Part shown: positions 46,614 through 54,800 of the stretch, in pieces | How positions within the stretch are numbered: position 1 is the stretch's first letter | Layout: each line of letters opens with the position of its first letter | Source of the DNA: Deltaproteobacteria bacterium | GTDB lineage: Bacteria; Myxococcota; Kuafuiibacteriia; Kuafuiibacteriales; Kuafuiibacteriaceae | DNA: 64,000 nucleotides | Reading direction: 5' to 3' | Assembly: GCA_011526105.1 (NCBI GenBank) | Contig: WYAZ01000059.1 | Coordinates: 1-64,000, forward strand | Notes under the pieces: model-generated | Told to the model about the DNA's origin: nothing | Database searches by the model: none | What the model saw: the letters and a program-made list of their open reading frames with translations, nothing else | Made by a program: the position numbers and the translations under genes

Positions 46614-47639
46614 GTGGCGTCTTCACCGTGGCCTTTTGCGCATCCCACCATGCTGGCCCCGATGGAGGGGGTGGGCCATCCCGAGTTTCGTCGAATGATG
46701 GCCGAGCGCGGGGGGCTGGGCATCGTGTGCACCGAGTTCGTCCGGGTGAGTCGAGCGCCACTGGCGCCTAGGTCTCTGCGCAAGGCGGTGATCAAGTGTC
46801 CGGGCGTGCCGCTCTCGGTGCAGGTCATGGGCAACGACGCGGACAAGATGGCGGAGGCGGCGGAGGTGATGGCCGCGTCCGGAGCCGACGTCGTCGACAT
46901 CAACCTCGGCTGTCCGGCGCCCCGGGTCGTCCGGCACGGGGTGGGTGCGGCCATGCTCAAAGACCCGGAGCTGCTTCATCGCGTCTTGTCGGCGATGCGA
47001 TCGCGCGTCCCAGGCCTGCTCTCCGCCAAGATTCGAGCCGGGTTCGACGACAGGACGCACGTGCTCGCCATCGCGGAGGCGGTTCAGGCGGCGGGCGCGG
47101 ACTACATCGTCGTTCACCCCCGGCGCCGTGCGGACTTCTACCAAGGGGTGGCCGACTGGCGCATCATCGCGCTGCTCTCGAGCGCGCTCCGAATCCCCGT
47201 GATCGGCAATGGAGACTGCTGGTACGCCGTCGACGCGCGTCGTATGCGCGAGGAGACCGGCTGCGTCGCGGTGATGATCGGTCGTCCGGCGCTGCGCAAT
47301 CCGTGGATCTTCGAACAGATCGCGGACCTCGAGGCCGGGCGTGTTCCCAGACGTCCGGGTGGACTCGACATCGTGGAGCACCTGCACTCGGTTTGTCGTC
47401 GATATCGGGCCGCGTTTCCTGGCCGCCGCGAACCGGTCGGCAAGATCAAGGAGCTGCTCACGTACTTGGGGCGCGCGATCGACGACGGCGGCGCCTACCG
47501 GCGAGCCGTTCTTCGACTCTCCAGGCTCGAAGAGATCCTCCGTTTCTCCGAGGAAGTGCTCGGGCAGCTCCCCCCCGAGCGCATCGACATGGACGCCTCC
47601 GGTTCGCTTGGGCTCGAGACCTCTGGCCTCGTGGCCTAG
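46614..47639 (+). CDS. tRNA-dihydrouridine synthase
   Basis: An FMN enzyme of 341 residues that reduces specific uridines in tRNA. Marks are the opening MLAPMEGVGHPEFR, the catalytic Cys100 in DINLGCPAPRV, VVHPRRRADFY with the FMN-contacting residues, GNGDCW and IGRPALRNPW. GTG 46614 was chosen so that the segment before the barrel (ASSPWPFAHPT) is included; an ATG at 46650 would cut into the usual N-terminus. The Dus subtype (A, B or C) is not assigned. rpiA follows 18 bases later on the same strand. Confidence 0.92.
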   Translation: MASSPWPFAHPTMLAPMEGVGHPEFRRMMAERGGLGIVCTEFVRVSRAPLAPRSLRKAVIKCPGVPLSVQVMGNDADKMAEAAEVMAASGADVVDINLGCPAPRVVRHGVGAAMLKDPELLHRVLSAMRSRVPGLLSAKIRAGFDDRTHVLAIAEAVQAAGADYIVVHPRRRADFYQGVADWRIIALLSSALRIPVIGNGDCWYAVDARRMREETGCVAVMIGRPALRNPWIFEQIADLEAGRVPRRPGGLDIVEHLHSVCRRYRAAFPGRREPVGKIKELLTYLGRAIDDGGAYRRAVLRLSRLEEILRFSEEVLGQLPPERIDMDASGSLGLETSGLVA

Positions 47640-47657
47640 CTCGCGCTATCCGGGCCC

Positions 47658-48359
47658 ATGGCGAATCCCAAAGAAGTCGCGGGCCGGGCCGCGGCCGAAC
47701 ACGTCGAGACGGGCATGGTGGTCGGCCTCGGGACGGGCTCCACCGTCTACTTTACGTTGCTTCGGCTCGCGGAGCGGATCCGTGCGGAGCGGCTCTCGAT
47801 CACCGGAGTGCCCACCAGCCGAGACACCGAGGAGAAGGCGAGGGGGCTCGGCATTCCACTCTCGGAGCTCGCCGCGCACGAGCGCATCGATTTGACCATC
47901 GACGGCGCCGACGAGATCGATCCGCGCTTCGACATGATCAAAGGGGGCGGGGGCGCGCTGCTTCGAGAGAAGGTCGTCGCAGCCATGAGTCGCAAGGAGA
48001 TCATCGTCGTGGGCAAGGAGAAGGTGGTGGGACAGCTCGGAAGCACGTTTCCGCTCCCGGTCGAAGTCGTACCCTTCGCAGAGCCTCACGTGGCGCGGGT
48101 GCTGCGTCGCCTGGGCGCCGAGCCCACCCTGAGACGTGCACCCGGCGGTGCGGTCTTCGTCACCGACAACCACAACCACATCCTCGACGCGCGCTTCCCG
48201 AGCGGGATCGCCTCTGCGCGGGGTCTTCAGTCCGAGCTCGACGGCACCCCGGGGGTCGTGGCCTGCGGGCTCTTCGTCGGGCTCGCGGACAAGCTGATCA
48301 TTGGACACGAAGACGGGAGCACGGACGTGCGTGATCGGCAGCCGCCGCGCGAGGTCTGA
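47658..48359 (+). CDS. rpiA: Ribose-5-phosphate isomerase A
   Basis: Interconverts ribose 5-phosphate and ribulose 5-phosphate in the pentose phosphate pathway. The protein has 233 residues, a typical length. Conserved segments are VVGLGTGSTVYF (phosphate-binding), TIDGADEIDP and KGGGGALLREK with the catalytic Glu. It is preceded at 18 bases by the dihydrouridine synthase gene and is probably co-transcribed with it. It converges on the EAL-domain gene. Confidence 0.96.
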   Translation: MANPKEVAGRAAAEHVETGMVVGLGTGSTVYFTLLRLAERIRAERLSITGVPTSRDTEEKARGLGIPLSELAAHERIDLTIDGADEIDPRFDMIKGGGGALLREKVVAAMSRKEIIVVGKEKVVGQLGSTFPLPVEVVPFAEPHVARVLRRLGAEPTLRRAPGGAVFVTDNHNHILDARFPSGIASARGLQSELDGTPGVVACGLFVGLADKLIIGHEDGSTDVRDRQPPREV

Positions 48360-48377
48360 GAGCGGCGCGCTCGGCGC

Positions 48378-49226
48378 TCAGGCTTCGGCTTTTTGGGTCC
48401 CTGGGGCCAGGATGTCGTCGGTGAGCGGCGGCGGCGGGAAACGCGGCCGGGCGATGAAGTACCCTTGTCCAAACTGGGCGCCGGTGTCGCGCACCGCGGA
48501 GAGCTCGTCGTTTGTCTCGATGCCCTCGGCGACCACGCGCGCGCCGAGATCGTCGCAGAGCCGGACGATGGAGCTCACCAGTTTCTGAAGCCGTCGCTCT
48601 CCGGCGAGGTTGGTGACCAGCTCGCGGTCGAGCTTCACGACCTCGGGGGCGAGATCAGCGATGTATTTGAGGTTGGAGTAACCGGCGCCGAGATCGTCGA
48701 CCGCCAGGTTGATGCCCTTGCCGCGGACCTCTTTGAGCACGCTGTTGCAGAGCGCGAAGTGGCTGAGAGGGACGGACTCGGTGATCTCGAGGAACACGTC
48801 ATGTTCGTGCTGAAAGAGCGGGTCATCCGGACGAACGAGCCAACCGTCGTCGAACTCGCTCGGGTGAACGTTGAGAAAGAGCGGGAAGTCTGGGCAGCCG
48901 TCGATGGCCCGCTTTCGGATCGCGCGACCGAGCTCGCCAACACGCCCCTCTTGGATCGCCGCTCGAAAAAGCGAAGGCGGGTCCTTGAACTGGGTGCCGA
49001 AGGTTCGAACCAGGGCCTCGTACGCGAAGATCCGCCGACTCCCGAGCTCGAGGAGCGGCTGGAAGACCACGGTGAGGGCGTCGCTTTGGATGAGTTCGCG
49101 GAGCTCCAACGGATGAGAACCTCTGACTTCACTATAGCCCAAGAGCGTTGGTGGTTCTTCCGGAGCTGAGCGAAATGTGGCTGAATGCGAAACCCGCAGG
49201 GCGATGCAGGCCGACAGTCGAGGCAT
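48378..49226 (-). CDS. EAL-domain cyclic-di-GMP phosphodiesterase
   Basis: A 282-residue stand-alone EAL protein expected to linearise cyclic-di-GMP. The catalytic set is complete: Glu70 in YEALVR, Asn119 (LNVHP), Glu147 (LEITES), Asp177-Asp178 (AVDDLGAGYS), Lys198 (VKLD), Glu234 (AEGIE) and Gln254 (GQGYFIARP). No sensory or membrane domain is attached, so control must come from elsewhere. It follows the BamA-like gene on the same strand after 45 bases. Its 40 N-terminal residues are poorly conserved and the start at ATG 49226 is not certain. Confidence 0.92.
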   Translation of the reverse strand: MPRLSACIALRVSHSATFRSAPEEPPTLLGYSEVRGSHPLELRELIQSDALTVVFQPLLELGSRRIFAYEALVRTFGTQFKDPPSLFRAAIQEGRVGELGRAIRKRAIDGCPDFPLFLNVHPSEFDDGWLVRPDDPLFQHEHDVFLEITESVPLSHFALCNSVLKEVRGKGINLAVDDLGAGYSNLKYIADLAPEVVKLDRELVTNLAGERRLQKLVSSIVRLCDDLGARVVAEGIETNDELSAVRDTGAQFGQGYFIARPRFPPPPLTDDILAPGTQKAEA

Positions 49227-49271
49227 TGTCGGAGATCCACATAGCCCAGTGGGGGCAGACGCTCGGTTTTC

Positions 49272-50879
49272 TTAGAACGCTTGAACGAGCCAGAGCGCGA
49301 TCCCGAGATCTACGTTGGCTGCGCTGTCGAGGCCGATGCCGAAGTACACGTCGAGCTGAACCGCATCCAAGATCAGAGCGTGAAACCCGAAGCCACTCGA
49401 TGTGGCGAGCGCAGGCGTCGACGCCTGGGTCGCGCGGTCGATGTGACCAAACAACGCGAGGTCACTAAAAAGGCTCACCTTGTAGACATCACGCGCGAGG
49501 GAGATGCGAAACTCGGTGGCAAGGCCCAGGGCTTGTCGGACGGAGTACCGATCTCCGAACACACCGCGCACGAAGCTGTTATCGAGAGGCTCTTCATCGG
49601 TGAACAGCGCGTCGCCTGCGAGCAAGAGGGCTTGCGTACGGAACCGAAGCTCATGGAAGCCAAAGAAGAATGGGATGCGGTGGCGCAACCTCATTCGGGC
49701 CAGTGCGTCTTGGTCGGGGTTCGGGAGGAAATAGGCGACCTCACCCTCGACCGTGTGTCGGTGGTCGCGCCTGGGCTCGCTCGGGTCGAAGGTGAGTGCG
49801 ATCTCGCCCAACAAGTAGGTGCGAAGTGCGGCGCTGGGGCGGGTGAGCGCAAACGGCATGAGTGGATCTTCGAGTTCGAGGCCAAACGTGTGGCGCGTCT
49901 GGAGCCCGGCCCCCATGCCAACGAACAACACGCGATCGACCTCGACCGTGAGCCCTAGGGAGCCACCGCCCTCAATATAGAAGAAGCGCTCTAGGTTGAC
50001 GTCGCGTCGCCGTCGGCCGCGCAGATCGAAAGAACCCGAGATGCTGGGGCGCAGGCCCGGGAAGATCAGCGACGGAGTGAAGTAGCGAGCATCCGTGAGG
50101 ACGCGAGAAGGGAAGGGCCCGTTGCCGGGTCGCTCGATGCGGGCCCCGAGACCGACGCCCAGCGACCAGCGGTCGTCCTGCAAGAGTAGCGAGCCTCCCT
50201 GATACGCGGTGTCGATCCGCGCTCCATCTGGCGGGCCGAGTCGGAGGTTCAGGTGCCACCCCGTCTGCCAGTCCCGCTTCTCGATGAACAGATGAAGCTC
50301 CCAGTGGCCGGGCTCGGGCACGAAGGCTTCGATGCCGCTGACGTCCTTCAGGGGGCCCAGGATCTCGTCCCGTTCCGGCGAGCGTTCGACCGGGACGAGG
50401 CGATATCGGGCCGAGGTGAGCTTGTACTTCTTCTTGAGGGCGAGGAGCTGTTGTTCGAGCAGGGGTCGGTTGAAGACGGAGCCGGGCAGAGCCAACTCCA
50501 GTTTGAGGCGCAGGGTCTCGAAGCTGCTGCGGTCACGAACCACGATCTTGTCGAGCTTGCCCTCGTCGATGGTCAGCACCACGTTGTTGTCCTGGCTCTC
50601 GGCTCGGACGGTCGCGAGTTCGTAGCCCGCTTCGTGCAAGAAGGTGCGCACCCGAGACTCGAGTTCGGTCACCGCGGCAGGGTCGGCGCTCACTCTGCGC
50701 GGCAGATCCAGCGCCGCCCTCAAGAGGAACTCGTTCAAGGCGACCAAGCCCTTGATCTCGAGGTTGCTCCCCTTCTTTGGGCGAGCGCGAGCCTCCGAGG
50801 TGCCGGCACTGAGCACGAGCAGCGCCGCGAGGCTGGCCGCTCCGAGCCAAGCCGATCTCCGCCGGGGCTCCATTGCCAT
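49272..50879 (-). CDS. BamA/TamA-like outer-membrane protein with POTRA-type N-terminus
   Basis: About 535 residues from ATG 50879 (starts at 50873 and 50891 are also possible). A signal peptide (ASLAALLVLSAGTSEA) precedes residues about 40-190 that resemble POTRA domains (LESRVRTFLHEAGYEL, VVLTIDEGKLDKIVV, LLEQQLLALKKKYKLT). A C-terminal barrel of about 320 residues follows, with strand-like alternation, and ends in Phe (LVQAF), the classic outer-membrane targeting end. The family relation is to the Omp85 group, but it is shorter than BamA. The true partner is unknown. It diverges from the AdoMet decarboxylase gene across 46 bases. Confidence 0.8.
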   Translation of the reverse strand: MAMEPRRRSAWLGAASLAALLVLSAGTSEARARPKKGSNLEIKGLVALNEFLLRAALDLPRRVSADPAAVTELESRVRTFLHEAGYELATVRAESQDNNVVLTIDEGKLDKIVVRDRSSFETLRLKLELALPGSVFNRPLLEQQLLALKKKYKLTSARYRLVPVERSPERDEILGPLKDVSGIEAFVPEPGHWELHLFIEKRDWQTGWHLNLRLGPPDGARIDTAYQGGSLLLQDDRWSLGVGLGARIERPGNGPFPSRVLTDARYFTPSLIFPGLRPSISGSFDLRGRRRRDVNLERFFYIEGGGSLGLTVEVDRVLFVGMGAGLQTRHTFGLELEDPLMPFALTRPSAALRTYLLGEIALTFDPSEPRRDHRHTVEGEVAYFLPNPDQDALARMRLRHRIPFFFGFHELRFRTQALLLAGDALFTDEEPLDNSFVRGVFGDRYSVRQALGLATEFRISLARDVYKVSLFSDLALFGHIDRATQASTPALATSSGFGFHALILDAVQLDVYFGIGLDSAANVDLGIALWLVQAF

Positions 50880-50925
50880 CGCCTTCCCCATTCTGTATGG
50901 CCAGCGAGGCGCGAGGTCCACCCGA

Positions 50926-51732
50926 ATGTTCGAGACCTTTGAACCAGCGGAGAAGAAGCTCGAGCTCCGTCTCGCCGCGAGCAGCCCTTCGTTTCGCGCG
51001 CTCGGTTCGTCCTTTTGGGCGGAGGTCGTCGGGCGCGCTCGGGCCGAGATCGTAGCGCGCCGTGACACCGAGCACGCCTCCGCCTTCCTGCTCTCGGAGT
51101 CCAGCCTGTTTGTCTTCGATCGTCGCCTCGTCATGATCACTTGCGGCCGGAGCATGCTGGTCGCGGCCGCGCTCCACCTGGTCGACGCTCTGGGCCCCGC
51201 GGCCTTCGACGCCCTGAACTTCCAGCGGCGCCGCGAGCGAAGCCCCGAACGACAACGCTCGAGCTTCGAAGCAGACGCAGAGGCCCTGCGAGCCGTGCTG
51301 CCTGGGGGTGTGAGCACCTTTGGTGCTCCGGACTCCCCATGGCTCCAGAGTTTCTCGTTCCGGCGCTCGGGCGCCGAGCCCGCGCTGCACACGAAGCTGG
51401 AACTCTACATGCACGAGGTCCTCGCGCCCGACACGGACATCTCGCCCCTCGTCACCGGTTTCACGCTGGACGAGCACCGCTTCGAGCCCGAGGGCTACTC
51501 GATGAACGCGGTGGCCGGGGACGCGCACCGGTCCCTGCACCTCAGCACCACGCAGGAGGGCACCTACGTGGGCCTCGATGCCAGCGGCCTAGACCCACTC
51601 GTCCTCGAGGCTCTGGCGGACCGCGCGTTGTCGGCGTTTCGTCCTCGTCGCTGGGAGATCGTGCTCGCGCGGCCCGAACAGGGGCCCAGCGTCGTCGAGC
51701 GGGCGGTCGAGCCGCGAGTGTCGTACCTGTGA
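50926..51732 (+). CDS. speD: Eukaryote-type S-adenosylmethionine decarboxylase
   Basis: A pyruvoyl enzyme that makes decarboxylated AdoMet for spermidine synthesis. The 268-residue protein matches the plant/animal class, not the short bacterial SpeD class. FETFEPAEKKLEL aligns with the human N-terminus bearing catalytic glutamates. LSESSLFVFDRRLVMITCG aligns with the self-cleavage site (between Glu58 and Ser59) and the catalytic cysteine (Cys73). EGYSMNAV with Ser192 and SLHLSTT with His205 match the processing Ser/His pair. It is about 65 residues shorter than human AMD1. No spermidine synthase gene is nearby. The start at ATG 50926 matches the family N-terminus. A changed substrate is possible. 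Confidence 0.9.
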   Translation: MFETFEPAEKKLELRLAASSPSFRALGSSFWAEVVGRARAEIVARRDTEHASAFLLSESSLFVFDRRLVMITCGRSMLVAAALHLVDALGPAAFDALNFQRRRERSPERQRSSFEADAEALRAVLPGGVSTFGAPDSPWLQSFSFRRSGAEPALHTKLELYMHEVLAPDTDISPLVTGFTLDEHRFEPEGYSMNAVAGDAHRSLHLSTTQEGTYVGLDASGLDPLVLEALADRALSAFRPRRWEIVLARPEQGPSVVERAVEPRVSYL

Positions 51733-51825
51733 ACACCTGAGGTCGGTGGCCGATCGACTCGTATCGCGACTTTCCCTACAAGCTCCACTTGCCGTTTGGG
51801 GTGCGCTGGTATACCCCCCAAGCCC

Positions 51826-54800
51826 ATGCAGACTCTGTTCGCTCCCCGCTCCATCCTCTTGCTCGGTGCGCTGGCCTCCCTCGGGCTCTCGGCTTGTGGC
51901 GATGATGGGGACACCGCACCGGTCATTACCCGCTTCGATCTGAGCGCCTTGACGGTCACGAGCGGCCAGCGCGTCACCATCACCTATGAGGTCACTGGTG
52001 CCGACACGGTCGAGATCAGCGCGCAGCCCGGTGGGGTGGTGCTCCCGCCCTCGGCCGAGCTCAGCGGCATGGTGACCTCAGGCGCGCTCACCGCCAACAC
52101 GACCTTCGTTCTCACCGCCAAGAACGCCGCAGGCACCACGACCAACAGCAAGCAGGTCACCATCCAGGGCGAAATCAGGATGGTGTCGATCGGGTCTTTC
52201 GACGCGAATCCCACCTCGGTCGAGTTCGGGGCCACCTCGATCCTGTCGTGGGAGACCATGAACGCGACCTCGGTGGGTATTCGCACCGCAGACGGCGACA
52301 CCGTGCTCGCGCCTGGTACACGGCTCACCGGCACCCTCGAGGTCACCCCCACGCCCCCGGCGACCACCTACGTGCTCACCGCGGAAGGCATGGGAGGGCC
52401 GGTCACGCGCAGCGTGCAAATCACGGTGGTGGGTGCGCCCAGCATCACCGACTTCACCGCCACCCCCAGCGCGATTCAGGTCGGCGAGAGCAGCCTGCTC
52501 GCGTGGAGTGCGCAGAACGTCGACGGCATCGAGATCCGCGACGACGCGAACAACGTGCTGCACCAAAATACCACGGCCACCGGCGACTTCGAAGTTACGC
52601 CCGCGGCCACGACGACCTACACGCTCGTCGCTTCTCGCGCCGGCTTTCCTGACGACACCGAGACCGTCACCGTGACCGTGAACCCAATTCAAAGCGCGGT
52701 CATCACGAGCTTCACTGCGAGCCCCAGCGTCCTTCAGAACATCGGCGAGACTTCGGTCTTGGCTTGGGTCGTCAGCAACGCGACCGGCATCGAGCTTCAG
52801 GCCGGCGAGCTCACCATCTTCACCTCGAGCACAGCGCTGGTGAGCAACCTGACCGTCACCCCAACGCGAACCACCGACTACACCCTGTGGGCGCGCAACA
52901 ACCAGGGCGATGCCTCCGCGGTGACCTCTGTGACCGTGAATCCCTCCGCGCCGGCCATCACCTCTTTTACCGCCACGCCGAATCCCGTTCTCGTCGGGGG
53001 CAGCACGATGCTCGCGTGGGCCACGCTTGGCGCCCGCGAAATTCGATTGCTCCGTGGTGCAGAAGAGCTTTTCTCGAACAGCTCAGATCAGGTGGACGCC
53101 GGGAGCTTCGAGGTGACCGTCACCTCCACCGGCCCGCAGGTCTTCACGCTCGAAGCCGAGAACTCGAATGATGTGAATCGCTCGAGCGTCACGGTCGTGG
53201 GGCAGTTCGCACCGGTCTTTGATGTCTTCGATGTCAACCCCAGCGTGTTCTACGGCGCGAGCGTGACTGCGACCGTGACCTGGGCGACCAGCCTCGCCAC
53301 CGAAGTCGAGCTCTACGCGGACGGGCTCGCCGTCGTTGGCTTCCCCACCACCTCGACCGCGGGTGTGTTCAGCTTGCCCCTCACCGGCACCACCGAGATC
53401 GAGATCGTGGCGCGCAACGCTGTGGCGGAGACGCGTGAGGTCACACTCGTCGCGTCCATCTTCGACAAGCTCGAGCCGAATGATACCTCGAGCACCGCCA
53501 TCGCCCTTTCGGGGAATGGCAGCGGTGTCCGCGGCTCCATCAACCCCGTGGGCGACGTGGACTACTACTCGGTCACGGTCTCGGAGGGCGCGTACATCCA
53601 GGCGTGGACGAATGGCGGTTCGCCCAACGTGTGCACCGTGGACACGACGATGCGCCTGTACGGCCCGGATGGGACCACGGAGCTCGCGTTCGACGATGAC
53701 GATGGTTTCAACCTCTGCTCCGACATCTCGGGATCGCGTGACTCGGGGGCGGCGAATCTGCCCGCGGGCACCTACTTCATCGCGGTGCAGCACTATTCCG
53801 CCTCGGCGGTGGGCGAATACTACTTGTTCGTCCAAGTGCTGAACCCGGTGTGCGGAGATTCGGTCATCGACGCGATCTCTGGCGAGCAGTGTGATGACGG
53901 CAACGTGACCTCGGGCGACGGTTGCAACTCGGCTTGCCGAATCGAAGTTCAGCCCGCGGGCATCCTCGCGGGGCCGGGCACCTCCGGCAGCTTCGGCGGC
54001 GCGGTCACCGGCTTCCCCCAGCGGGACTACTACCGAGTGGAGATGGCGATCGAAGGCTTCATTCTGGCCGAGACTTTCGTCCCGACCGCCGGTCGCTGCG
54101 ACACCTTGGATGGCTCCCCTTCGGCGAACACGTTCATCCGGCTGTTCGATGAGAACCTCGTCGAGCTTGGGTCCAACGACAGCGGCGGCCTCAACAGCTG
54201 TTCGCGCTTCGACGAGTTCAGCGGCTTCAACTTCGTGCCGGTCGGTACCTACTACGTCTCGGTCGAGGAGGCTGGGCAGAACGAACTCATCAGCAGCTAC
54301 GTGCTCGAGCTTCGGACGGTGGCGATCGGCTGCGGAAACGGCTTCCTCGAAGCCGGCGAGGATTGCGACGACGGCAATGCCATCGCCGGCGATGGCTGCA
54401 GCGTGCTCTGCGAACTCGAGGGTTCGCCGGAGACCGAGCCCAACGGCACCGCGGGGGAAGCGACCGTGGTGGCTGTGACTCCTGGCAGCACGACCTTGGT
54501 CGGTGCCGAGCTCCCCGCCAACGACGTCGACTTCTTCGCGGTGGACGTGCCCGAAGGTCACAGCCTGGACGTTCGCGTGACCGTGGGTAGCCTCACGAGC
54601 TGCCCCGCCAACTCGCCCGCCGCCGCGCTGGCCCTCATCGATACCGATGGCGTCACGGTCCTGGGCACGGCGACGGGTCCATGCCCCCGCGCCTGGCCCT
54701 TCAGCGTGCCGTCTACGGGGTCGCTCCCGGCCGGGACCTACTACCTGCGTGTGCGCACGCTGTCTGGTGCCGCCTTCTCGCTCCCCTACTTCTTGCACGT

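Noticed and set aside
48360-48400. Possible terminator after rpiA
   Set aside because: Only a 5-bp stem (gagcg with cgctc) is seen before a T run that lies inside the convergent EAL gene, so it is too weak to call.
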